From RGIG250 sp964540025 (GTDB lineage: Bacteria; Bacillota; Negativicutes; Selenomonadales; Selenomonadaceae): a stretch of 45,376 bases of DNA. The stretch is from the NCBI GenBank assembly GCA_964540025.1, contig CAZIKQ010000011.1, positions 1 through 45,376 on the forward strand, read 5' to 3'. The translations under genes and the position numbers were made by a program. Below the pieces are notes generated by a model. The model worked only from the letters and a program-made list of their open reading frames with translations, did no database searches and was not told the DNA's origin. Every line of letters starts with the position of its first letter. The first letter of the stretch is position 1. Shown one piece after another: positions 27,101 through 33,315 of this stretch.

Positions 27101-28190
27101 GGCGGAAGATATCGTCGACGAAAAGACCGGCGAGGTTATCGCCCGGATCAATGATGATATTGACGAAGCTCTGGCTGATCGCATCGTTGCCATCCGTGAC
27201 AGGGTTACCATCCGCAGCGTGCTCACCTGTAAGTCTCAGTACGGCGTCTGCATTAAGTGCTATGGCCGGGATCTTGCCAATGCTTCCGAGGTTGAGGTGG
27301 GTGAAGCGGTCGGCATCATTGCCGCCCAGTCTATTGGCGAGCCGGGCACTCAGCTCACCATGCGTACCTTCCACTCCGGTGGTGTTGCCGGTGACGATAT
27401 CACCCAGGGTCTTCCCCGTGTAGAGGAACTCTTTGAAGCTCGTAAGCCAAAGGGCTATGCCATCATCTCCGAAGTCAGCGGTCACGCTGAGGTCACCAAT
27501 GAGGAGGGTTCCCGGAAGGTTACCATCACTATGGCGAACGGCGAAACCAGGGAGTATGTTATCCCTTACGGCGCGCATCTGGCCAAGATCGATGGCAGTG
27601 ACATCAAGGCTGGCGATAAAATCACCGAGGGCTCTGTCAATCCCCATGATATCCTCCGAATCTGCGGCTTGAAGGAAACTCAGCGGTACATCGTTTACGA
27701 AGTACAGAAGGTTTACAAGTCTCAGGGTGTTGAAATCAACGATAAGCACATTGAGGTCATGGTTCGGCAGATGCTGCACAAGGTGAAGATCGAAGAATCC
27801 GGTGATACCGATTATCTGCCGGGAGAATATGCTGATGTGAATTCCTTTGAGGCCGCCAATGCCAAGGTTATTGAAAACGGCGGCGAGCCGGCGGTGGCCA
27901 AGCCAATTCTGCTGGGTATCACAAAGGCATCGTTGGCGACAGATTCCTTCCTGTCGGCAGCCTCATTCCAGGAGACCACCCGGGTTCTTACGGATGCGGC
28001 CATTAAGGGCAAGGTTGATCCCCTTATCGGCTTGAAGGAGAATGTCATTATCGGCAAGCTCATTAAGGCTGGTACCGGTATGGGCCGTTACCGTAGCATG
28101 ACGGTATATGATCCTGACGCTCCGGAAGAGGATGCAGACGAGGAATTTTTACCGGAAGAAACCCTTGATGAGGACGGGGTATTGTCCTGA
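24174..28190 (+). CDS. rpoC: RNA polymerase beta' subunit
   Basis: 1338 residues from TTG 24174 (GAAGGGAG upstream; TTG at 24177 is also possible). The N-terminal zinc site is Cys60, Cys62, Cys75 and Cys78. The catalytic magnesium loop NADFDGD has Asp449, Asp451 and Asp453. The trigger-loop region is recognisable (GLRGLMADPSG-like: MRGLMADPSGKTIEVPI), and the second zinc site includes TCKSQYGVCIKC. The C-terminus is acidic. A strong hairpin terminator follows at once, so the usual downstream rpsL-rpsG-fusA genes are absent here. Confidence 0.99.
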   Translation: MLDVNNFDSMRIALASPEKIREWSHGEVKKPETINYRTLKPERDGLFCERIFGPTRDWECHCGKYKRIRYKGVICDRCGVEVTKAKVRRERMGHIELAAPVSHIWYFKGIPSRMGLILDISPRSLEKVLYFASYIVLDPGTSPLTKCQLLTENEYHEARQKYGADFRVGMGAEAIKELLMELDLDVMSKELRQELTGSSGQKRIRAIRRLEVVEAFRKSGNKPHWMILDVVPVIPPELRPMVQLDGGRFATSDLNDLYRRVINRNNRLKRLLELGAPDIIVRNEKRMLQEAVDALIDNGRRGRPVAGPGNRPLKSLSDMLKGKQGRFRQNLLGKRVDYSGRSVIVVGPELKLHQCGLPKEMALELFKPFVMKTLCKSGAAGNIKTAKRMVERMKPEVWDCLEEVIKEHPVLLNRAPTLHRLGIQAFEPVLTEGRALKLHPLACTAYNADFDGDQMAIHLPLSAEAQAEARILMLAANHILAPKDGHPIIVPTQDMVLGSYYLTILRPGAKGEGRVVTGIQEALLAYHQGELDLQAEIRTRIEGYGMVRTSLGRMIFNEILPPEIRYFEKDKETGEWILGIRMGKKQLGQLVAKCFERFGASKTAVVIDQVKNLGYHYACIAGMTVAISDVIVPPNKKDIIKETEKKVGEIERLFNRGLITDDERYTKTCALWSEATDRVGAAMMEHMDPFNPIFMMANSGARGNEKQMRQLAGMRGLMADPSGKTIEVPITANFREGLTVSDYFISSHGARKGLADTALRTADSGYLTRRLVDVAQDVIVREEDCDISTINLIRVRARLAESTPDALEHLYDLLLDRVMGADAVAIDQETGEKVVIIPKDTVIAEPDFEALAENDVREIVIRGTLAFSEAVIGNAMVSETVILGTPDEKEREAAKKTVIKEMAGKKITSPVVDSDGGTVLEAGTVLDEENILKVLESDARELKFRNNNVRGIEVQVITDGVGVVEPLKDRIVGRVLAEDIVDEKTGEVIARINDDIDEALADRIVAIRDRVTIRSVLTCKSQYGVCIKCYGRDLANASEVEVGEAVGIIAAQSIGEPGTQLTMRTFHSGGVAGDDITQGLPRVEELFEARKPKGYAIISEVSGHAEVTNEEGSRKVTITMANGETREYVIPYGAHLAKIDGSDIKAGDKITEGSVNPHDILRICGLKETQRYIVYEVQKVYKSQGVEINDKHIEVMVRQMLHKVKIEESGDTDYLPGEYADVNSFEAANAKVIENGGEPAVAKPILLGITKASLATDSFLSAASFQETTRVLTDAAIKGKVDPLIGLKENVIIGKLIKAGTGMGRYRSMTVYDPDAPEEDADEEFLPEETLDEDGVLS

Positions 28191-28212
28191 GAAAAAAGTA
28201 AATAAATTTTTT

Positions 28213-28240
28213 AGGGAGCAGCTTTCCGGCTGCTCCCTTT
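28213..28240 (+). terminator. Intrinsic terminator of rpoBC
   Basis: AGGGAGCAGC (28213-28222), loop TTTCCG, GCTGCTCCCT (28229-28238): a perfect 10-bp stem followed by TT and a mixed T/G stretch. It lies 22 bp after the rpoC stop. From here to 28392 I see only small GC hairpins (for example CCCCG ... CGGGG near 28255) and AT-rich sequence, no gene. Confidence 0.8.
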
Positions 28241-28392
28241 GTGTATCTGGCTCCCCGTTAGATCGGGGGCGATTTCGATTTGAACTCACGGGACTGTTCC
28301 GTGGTGAAAGTTCGTTTCAATATTGCAATTTAATTGTAACCGACTTTACATTCTTCCGAAATTTTCCCGGCAGGATCAATTATAAAAAATCC

Positions 28393-28422
28393 TTGACAGA
28401 GAACGCTCCGGCATGGTATCAT
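28393..28422 (+). promoter_or_regulatory. Predicted promoter of rplU-prp-rpmA
   Basis: TTGACA (28393-28398), 18 bp, TATCAT (28417-28422). The transcript would start near 28429 and have a leader of about 345 nt before rplU. That is long enough for a structured control region. Confidence 0.65.
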
Positions 28423-28542
28423 CACCCGGATGAAAGGTCGTGCAGTTTGTGTGCGCTTTTTTCATTGTGTGAAGACCAGGTAACGATGAGAAGCTATCCT
28501 TGCGGCAATTAAGAATGTGGCAGGAAGCCCTGCAGCTAACAG

Positions 28543-28636
28543 GGTTGCGTTGGTATCTCCGTCGCTTTTACGGCAGAGAGAAAGGAAAATGCCGGCGGTA
28601 TTTTCCCAGGATAGCGGCGTTATGACGAGCGCAGCC
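28543..28636 (+). ncRNA. Candidate structured leader RNA of rplU (element A)
   Basis: An outer stem GGTTGCGTT / AGCGCAGCC (28543-28551 / 28628-28636, with G-U pairs) encloses CGTCGC / GCGGCG (28560-28565 / 28614-28619). Inside that is a perfect 10-bp hairpin, GGAAAATGCC / GGTATTTTCC (28584-28593 / 28597-28606). The order, the spacing and the sequence AGCGGCGTTAT recur in element B before rpmA. It may be an autoregulatory site for L21 or another ribosomal protein. I could not match it to a named leader family from memory. The remaining leader (28637-28772) shows no further obvious feature beyond the rplU ribosome site. Confidence 0.55.
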
Positions 28637-28772
28637 GGGAACGGCGCGCAGAGTCTGGTCTTTCCCCAACCGCACGGCGAGGCTCCAGAATTGACAGGTC
28701 ATGAGGGTTTTGCCCATTCACGACGGGTCAGCCGTAGCCGGCGAGTTCACAAACAGGGAGGTGTATTTAAGG

Positions 28773-29081
28773 ATGTATGCAATCATTAAAACCGGCGGCA
28801 AGCAGTATAAAGTCGCCGAGGGTGACGTGATTTTCGTTGAGAAGCTGGAAGGCGAAGAGGGCGCTGAGATCGTATTCGATCAGGTTCTCACCGTGGTAGG
28901 CGACAGAGTGACTGTCGGTCAGCCGCTGGTAGCCGGTGCAAAGGTTACCGGTAAGGTAGTGGCTCAGGGCAAGGCAAAGAAGATCCTTGTCTTCAAGTAC
29001 AAGGCTAAGGCAAACTACCGCCGCCGTCAGGGTCATCGTCAGCCCTACACGAAGGTTTCCATCGAGAAGATCGAGGCTTAA
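28773..29081 (+). CDS. rplU: 50S ribosomal protein L21
   Basis: 102 residues from ATG 28773 (GGGAGGTG about 10 bp upstream). Clear L21: MYAIIKTGGKQYKVAEGD at the start, and KAKANYRRRQGHRQPYTKV near the end, where the basic segment binds 23S rRNA. A longer reading from 28701 is open but lacks a ribosome site and family similarity. It is followed 6 bp later by prp, the usual Firmicute order. Confidence 0.98.
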   Translation: MYAIIKTGGKQYKVAEGDVIFVEKLEGEEGAEIVFDQVLTVVGDRVTVGQPLVAGAKVTGKVVAQGKAKKILVFKYKAKANYRRRQGHRQPYTKVSIEKIEA

Positions 29082-29087
29082 CCGCCG

Positions 29088-29426
29088 ATGATTAAAATAG
29101 AGCTCCAAAGGAACTCAAACGGGATGATATCCGCCCTGCATGTGTCAGGCCACAGCGGCACGGCGGCGAAGGGAAGGGATATCGTTTGCGCCGGAATTTC
29201 GGTTTTGGCGCAGGCGGCTGTCGTGGGCATAAGCGAGCACCTGCACCGGGAGATTGAGTATTCAATAGATCCCAGCGGTGACTTGAAGCTGAGGCTCAAG
29301 GGCGAGCCCGACGATCTCACCGAGGCCGTATTCGAGACTGTACGCCTGGGGTTTGCCGGCGTTGCTGAAGCAAGTCCGGGAGCGGTCCGTATAACGATTA
29401 AAGAGTGTCCTCCCGCTTCGTTTTAG
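29088..29426 (+). CDS. prp: Prp, cysteine protease that trims ribosomal protein L27
   Basis: 112 residues. The catalytic pair is His22 (SGHSG) and Cys34 (DIVCAGIS), the same numbering as in Staphylococcus aureus Prp. Prp removes the N-terminal extension of L27, an essential step in Firmicutes. Its place between rplU and rpmA is the standard arrangement, although the gap to rpmA (231 bp) is unusually long here and holds two further elements. Confidence 0.96.
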   Translation: MIKIELQRNSNGMISALHVSGHSGTAAKGRDIVCAGISVLAQAAVVGISEHLHREIEYSIDPSGDLKLRLKGEPDDLTEAVFETVRLGFAGVAEASPGAVRITIKECPPASF

Positions 29427-29444
29427 TAAGCGGCGGGCGGGCTG

Positions 29445-29551
29445 ATCGGCTGAAACGGTGGAGACGATGTTTCCGTCGCCGCTCTGCGCCAGGGGAAAGG
29501 AAGATGCCTGTGCATTTTCCAGAACAGCGGCGTTATAACGGCGAAGCCGAT
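29445..29551 (+). ncRNA. Candidate structured RNA before rpmA (element B), related to the rplU leader
   Basis: An outer stem ATCGGCT / AGCCGAT (29445-29451 / 29545-29551) encloses CGTCGC / GCGGCG (29474-29479 / 29527-29532). The inner hairpin is GGAAGATGC / GCATTTTCC (29499-29507 / 29512-29520, one G-U). Compared with element A, the flanking sequences AAAGGAA, ATTTTCC and AGCGGCGTTAT are kept while stem bases change in pairs. No protein-coding signal is visible here. It lies in the gap between prp and rpmA. Confidence 0.55.
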
Positions 29552-29566
29552 GAATGCTATTATGGG

Positions 29567-29604
29567 GAAATTGCCTTGCAATTTCCTGAAGTATTGCATT
29601 GTAA
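29567..29604 (+). promoter_or_regulatory. 38-bp motif before rpmA, second copy of the lyase-promoter motif
   Basis: GAAATTG, CC, TTGCAATTTCCTGAAG, T, ATTGCATT, G, TAA matches 5697-5734 at 33 of 38 positions. It contains a 9-bp hairpin, GGAAATTGC / GCAATTTCC, with loop CTT. As a promoter it would be TTGCAA, 18 bp and a poor -10 (TGTAAA). It may therefore give rpmA an extra promoter or be a binding site for a shared regulator. Confidence 0.5.
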
Positions 29605-29657
29605 AAGAAATTGTGGCGTAATGCCTTTAGAAACGAAAGTCACAGGGGGTGAAAACC

Positions 29658-29939
29658 TTGATTAAATTTGATCTTCAGCTCTTTGCTCATAAGAAGGGCG
29701 TATCCAGTACCCGCAACGGCCGTGACAGCGAATCCAAGCGTCTGGGCGTTAAAGAGCATCAGGGCACTATCGTTACCGCCGGCAGCATTCTCGTTCGCCA
29801 GCGTGGTACCCACTTCCACCCGGGCAACAACGTAGGCATCGGCAAGGATGATACTCTTTTCGCCAAGATTGCCGGCAAGGTCCAGTTCGAGCGGAAAGGC
29901 CGCGATAAGCGTCAGATCAGCGTTTACGCGGTTGAGTAA
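29658..29939 (+). CDS. rpmA: 50S ribosomal protein L27, with the cleavable Firmicute extension
   Basis: 93 residues from TTG 29658, chosen because AGGGGGTG lies 7 bp upstream (GTG 29649 overlaps that site). The N-terminus MIKFDLQLFAHKKG contains the Prp cleavage site after LQLF. Mature L27 would begin AHKKG, placing its tail near the peptidyl transferase centre. The body is typical (GSILVRQRGTHFHPGNNVG). A strong terminator follows. Confidence 0.97.
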   Translation: MIKFDLQLFAHKKGVSSTRNGRDSESKRLGVKEHQGTIVTAGSILVRQRGTHFHPGNNVGIGKDDTLFAKIAGKVQFERKGRDKRQISVYAVE

Positions 29940-29952
29940 TTCGACAGTTAAA

Positions 29953-29996
29953 AAGGGGCGGATCAGTGCTTTGGCAGTGATTCGCCCCTTCTTTCA
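29953..29996 (+). terminator. Terminator between rpmA and obg
   Basis: AAGGGGCG (29953-29960) pairs with CGCCCCTT (29983-29990). Above it ATCA / TGAT and TGC / GCA extend the stem with small mismatches. CTTTC follows. No separate promoter for obg is obvious, so obg may rely on read-through. Confidence 0.75.
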
Positions 29997-30018
29997 CTAT
30001 TCATAGGAGGAAACCACC

Positions 30019-31308
30019 GTGCATTTTATCGATCGCACAAAAGTACATGTAAAAGCCGGTGACGGCGGCGATGGCAAGGCTGCCTTCCGCCGGGAAAAGT
30101 TTGTGCCTAACGGCGGTCCCTCCGGCGGAGACGGGGGCCGGGGCGCGGACATCGTCTTTGTGGTAGACGAGAACCTGAATACTCTCCTTGATTTCCGTTA
30201 TCATCGCAAATTTTCCGGAGCCAAGGGAGAAAACGGCGACATAAAGAATCAGTACGGAGCCAATGCGGAACCCTGCCTGGTACGGGTCCCTCCCGGAACT
30301 ATCGTCAAGGATGAGGCGACGGGAGATATTCTGGCAGATTTGACCGAGGCCGGGCAGAGAGCGGTAATTGCCAGGGGCGGCCGGGGGGGCCGGGGCAATG
30401 CAAAGTTTTCCAACAGCGCCAACCGGGCACCGTCCTTTGCGGAGTTTGGCGAGCCGGGGGAGGCGAAGGACCTTATTCTGGAATTGAAGGTGTTGGCTGA
30501 CGTGGGGCTGGTGGGCTATCCCTCCGTAGGCAAGTCCAGCCTCATTGCCGCCGTAAGCGCTGCCCGTCCGGAAATCGCCGAGTACCATTTTACGACGCTT
30601 ACCCCGGTACTGGGCGTAGTCAGGGTAGAGGAGGACAAGAGCTTCGTAATGGCTGATATTCCGGGGCTTATTGACGGAGCGGCCGAAGGAGTCGGTCTTG
30701 GTCATGACTTTCTCCGTCACATCGAACGGACGAAGCTGATTCTTCATATTGTGGACGCCTCCGGCATTGAGGGAAGAGATCCGGTAGAGGATTACCGCCG
30801 GATAAATGAGGAGCTGGCAAAGTACAGCGCCAGGCTGGCCGGGAAAAAGCAAATCCTCGTGGCCAATAAGATAGATTTGCCCAGCGCCCGGGATAATCTT
30901 GACCGGCTGCGGACCCTGGCACTTTCCGAGGGAATCGGGTTCTTTGAGATTTCCGCCGCGGCTCATCAGGGACTGAAGGCGCTCATTGACCAGGTGGCTG
31001 TCGAGCTGGATAACTATGTGGAGGAGCCGGAGAAGGAACAGGCTGGCGTAAAGAATTACGATTTGGACAGCGCCATTGCCGATGAGGATGCCGTAACGAT
31101 CACCCGCAACGACCGGGCAGATTACATCGTTCACAATAAGAATATTGAAAAAATAGTGGCCATGACCAACTTTGGCAACAAGGAAGCTCTCCGCCGTTTC
31201 CAGTACATCTGGCGCATGAAGGGGCTTGACGCGAAGCTGAAGGCAAGAGGCGTCAAAGAGGGGGACACCGTCCACGTTGGCGATATGGAATTTGAGTGGC
31301 ACGAATAA
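30019..31308 (+). CDS. obgE: GTPase ObgE/CgtA
   Basis: 429 residues from GTG 30019 (AGGAGG upstream). The N-terminal Obg domain is glycine-rich (VKAGDGGDGKAAFRREKF, ARGGRGGRGNAKF). G motifs are G1 GYPSVGKSS (166-174), G3 DIPGL and G4 NKID. A C-terminal OCT domain is present (about 350-425, IVHNKNIEKIVAMTNFGNKE). Obg binds 50S precursors and links ribosome assembly to stress signalling. yhbY follows 9 bp later. Confidence 0.98.
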   Translation: MHFIDRTKVHVKAGDGGDGKAAFRREKFVPNGGPSGGDGGRGADIVFVVDENLNTLLDFRYHRKFSGAKGENGDIKNQYGANAEPCLVRVPPGTIVKDEATGDILADLTEAGQRAVIARGGRGGRGNAKFSNSANRAPSFAEFGEPGEAKDLILELKVLADVGLVGYPSVGKSSLIAAVSAARPEIAEYHFTTLTPVLGVVRVEEDKSFVMADIPGLIDGAAEGVGLGHDFLRHIERTKLILHIVDASGIEGRDPVEDYRRINEELAKYSARLAGKKQILVANKIDLPSARDNLDRLRTLALSEGIGFFEISAAAHQGLKALIDQVAVELDNYVEEPEKEQAGVKNYDLDSAIADEDAVTITRNDRADYIVHNKNIEKIVAMTNFGNKEALRRFQYIWRMKGLDAKLKARGVKEGDTVHVGDMEFEWHE

Positions 31309-31317
31309 GGTGATAGC

Positions 31318-31626
31318 ATGATAAGGAATACATTGAACGGAAAGCAAAAGGCTTTTCTGCGTTCTCAGGGCATGACCCTTGATCCGGTGGTCAATATCGG
31401 CAAGGAGGGCATTACTCCCACGGTGGTAAGTGCGGCGGCTGAGGCTATCGCCAGGCGTGAGCTCATCAAGGTAAGGGTGCTGCAAAATTGCCCGGAGGAG
31501 CCGGAGGACGCCATCGAAATGCTGGCGGAGCGGGTGGACTGTGACCTGGTTCAGAAAATCGGCCGCAATGCCCTGCTGTTTCGCCGTAATCCAAAGCTGA
31601 AAAAGCCGGCGGTGGAGCTGCCGTGA
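31318..31626 (+). CDS. yhbY: YhbY-family RNA-binding protein (CRS1-YhbY domain)
   Basis: 102 residues. The KH-like fold is seen in LNGKQKAFLRSQGMTLDPVV and the conserved NIGKEGITPTVV, which contains the GxxG-like loop. This family binds pre-50S ribosomal RNA. Its stop overlaps the proB start (GTGA), and the obg-yhbY-proB order is common in Firmicutes. The last 10 residues (LKKPAVELP) are a short basic-to-neutral tail with no recognised role. Confidence 0.95.
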   Translation: MIRNTLNGKQKAFLRSQGMTLDPVVNIGKEGITPTVVSAAAEAIARRELIKVRVLQNCPEEPEDAIEMLAERVDCDLVQKIGRNALLFRRNPKLKKPAVELP

Positions 31627-32753
31627 AGGGGGACCGTGAAGGGCTGTCCCAGGCCCGCCGCATCGTTGTAAAGGTCGGTACCTCCACCATTACTTACCCC
31701 AACGGGCAGCTGAACCTGAACCGCCTGGAAAAGCTGGCGCGGGAGCTAAGCGATCTGAAAAACAGCGGCCATCAGGTGATCCTCGTTTCCTCCGGAGCGG
31801 TGGGAGCCGGGATGGCCCGCCTTGGCTACAGCCAGCGGCCGAAGGACGTGGCGGAAAAGCAGGCTTTGGCGGCGGTGGGTCAGGGGATTCTCCTGAGAAT
31901 ATACGAGCGGCTCTTTGACGAATATGGTCAGACGGTAGCCCAGGTTTTGCTGACGAAGGAAAACTCGGTTCATCATAATCTGTATGTCAATTCCCGCCGG
32001 ACATTGGGCAGGCTGCTTGAGCTGGGAATCGTCCCCATCATCAACGAGAATGACGCGGTTTCGGCGGATGAGCTGAAAATCGGCGATAACGATAACCTTT
32101 CCGCCATGGTTGCCACCCTGGTGGATGCGGATCTGCTGATTATCCTCAGCGATATTGACGGGCTGTATACGGCGGACCCTGCCAGCGATCCTGCGGCAAC
32201 CCTGATTTCCCGAGTGGAGGAAATCACCCCGGATATCGAGCGGATTGCCGGCAGCGCCGGGTCTTCTCTGGGAACCGGCGGCATGATGACGAAGATAGAC
32301 GCGGCGAAAATCGTCATGTCCGCCGGGGTGGCGATGGTCATTGCCCGGGGCGAAACCGATGGCATTCTCCACAGCGTTGTGGAGGGGGCGGAGGTGGGTA
32401 CGCTCTTTGCCCCGAAGGACGCCCGCCTGAAGCTGCGGAAGCGGTGGATCGCCTTTGGCCGCCGCCTTGACGGGGTAATCACGGTGGACGACGGCTGCGC
32501 GGAAGCCTTGCGGGTAAAGGGGAAAAGCCTTCTGGCCGCGGGGATAAAATCCGTGAGCGGGTGCTTCGAGACGGGGGCGACTGTCCGGATCATCGATCTG
32601 CTGGGCCGGGAGATCGCCCGGGGGATCGTCAGGTATGACAGCGAGACGATCCAGTCGATTGCCGGTTTGTCCACGAAGGAGATTGCCGCCAGAATACCCT
32701 CCAGCGATGGCCAGCCGGTGGTTCACCGGGACGATATGGTGATCATCGCCTGA
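31623..32753 (+). CDS. proB: Glutamate 5-kinase
   Basis: 376 residues from GTG 31623, overlapping yhbY by 4 bp. The amino acid kinase domain has VVKVGTSTIT, VSSGAVGAGM, NENDAVS, GDNDNLSAMVA and LLIILSDIDGLYT. A C-terminal PUA domain spans about 285-370. It phosphorylates glutamate in the first step of proline synthesis. The usual partner proA is not next to it; a terminator and repeats follow instead. Confidence 0.97.
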   Translation: MKGDREGLSQARRIVVKVGTSTITYPNGQLNLNRLEKLARELSDLKNSGHQVILVSSGAVGAGMARLGYSQRPKDVAEKQALAAVGQGILLRIYERLFDEYGQTVAQVLLTKENSVHHNLYVNSRRTLGRLLELGIVPIINENDAVSADELKIGDNDNLSAMVATLVDADLLIILSDIDGLYTADPASDPAATLISRVEEITPDIERIAGSAGSSLGTGGMMTKIDAAKIVMSAGVAMVIARGETDGILHSVVEGAEVGTLFAPKDARLKLRKRWIAFGRRLDGVITVDDGCAEALRVKGKSLLAAGIKSVSGCFETGATVRIIDLLGREIARGIVRYDSETIQSIAGLSTKEIAARIPSSDGQPVVHRDDMVIIA

Positions 32754-32773
32754 GAAATGTGAAAAAACTTGAG

Positions 32774-32807
32774 ACAGGTTGTTACTGTGGTGACAGCCTG
32801 TTTTTTT
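32774..32807 (+). terminator. Intrinsic terminator after proB
   Basis: ACAGGTTGTTAC (32774-32785), loop TGTG, GTGACAGCCTGT (32790-32801): 12 pairs including G-U. The arm ends in a run of seven T (32801-32807). Confidence 0.88.
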
Positions 32808-32819
32808 GTGATTTTTAAT

Positions 32820-33145
32820 CCGTCTTATAGGCTCCCCATTTAGGTTGGCAGGAGACTTAGGCCGCTGAAAGCGACAACCGCTAATCCATCTCATAGGCTC
32901 CCCTCAAGGGGAGCTGGCTCCGCAGGAGCCTGAGGGGTGCGCGAGCCATGCAAACGACTTGGCGATTGCCGAGTCGAAAGACGATGGCAGAGCTTAGCAG
33001 TTTGTAAGAGCTGGCAGTCTGACAGGACTGACTGAGAGAGTGTAATTACAAACTTCTCGTTTGGTTTGGCACCCCTCCGGCGGTTTCGCCGCCACCTCCC
33101 TGGAGGGGAGGCTTTTGGTTGGAGAGGCACCTCCCTTTGATGGGA
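32820..33145. repeat. Palindromic repeat element, MITE-like (copy 1)
   Basis: Arms of about 46 bp, 32895-32940 and 33069-33114, are imperfect inverted repeats. Each also folds on itself: AGGCTCCCCTC ... GAGGGGTGC, with an inner CTGGCTCC / GGAGCC hairpin. Between them are a hairpin CGACTTGGC / GCCGAGTCG (32955-32963 / 32968-32976) and a weaker inner inverted repeat, GCCATGCAAACGA / TCGTTTGGTTTGGC. Partial copies flank it: AATCCGTCTTATAGGCTCCC (about 32817) repeats AATCCATCTCATAGGCTCCC (about 32883), and another CCTCCC ... GGGAGG hairpin lies near 33130. No transposase is encoded. From 32808 to 33238 I see no protein gene. Confidence 0.7.
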
Positions 33146-33238
33146 GGCTTTAGATGAGGGCAAATTTTTACCGCCAGGTTTACAAAATATATAGCGTCTC
33201 CCAGTTTTTGATTGCAACATAACAGGAGGACTGTTACA

Positions 33239-33289
33239 ATGTATGCGGAGGAATATGAAGTTTTTCGTCAAATGACTGTATATATGTAA
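33239..33289 (+). CDS. Putative 16-residue leader peptide before the AAA+ regulator
   Basis: ATG 33239 follows a perfect AGGAGG (33224-33229) at 9-bp spacing. It encodes MYAEEYEVFRQMTVYM and stops at 33289, 26 bp before the regulator. The strong ribosome site argues for real translation. The peptide has three Tyr and two Glu pairs or near pairs, but no run of one amino acid typical of attenuation. It could couple translation to the next gene or be a chance feature. Confidence 0.4.
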   Translation: MYAEEYEVFRQMTVYM

Positions 33290-33315
33290 AGCAGAAAGGC
33301 AGCTGGAGGTTTGTT

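Noticed and set aside
21717..27779. A stop-free antisense frame of about 2020 codons opposite rpoB and rpoC
   Set aside because: rpoB and rpoC are in the same frame (starts differ by 3750), and this antisense frame is in codon register with both. It stays open merely because the sense genes avoid TTA, CTA and TCA codons, as highly expressed genes of this composition do. The translation shows no recognisable domain and there is no ribosome site.
28108..28789. Short frames in the rpoC-rplU gap
   Set aside because: They cross the terminator, the promoter and the structured leader, and show no protein-like sequence.
29405..29665. 86-codon frame between prp and rpmA
   Set aside because: It has no ribosome site, reads as a basic shadow, and overlaps the structured RNA element and the rpmA start.
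30001..31485. Antisense frame of 494 codons opposite obg and yhbY
   Set aside because: It lies opposite two well-supported genes, and its translation shows no family features. It is a codon-usage shadow.
32895..33114. CRISPR array
   Set aside because: The repeats are inverted and self-complementary, not regularly spaced direct repeats, and no cas genes are present.
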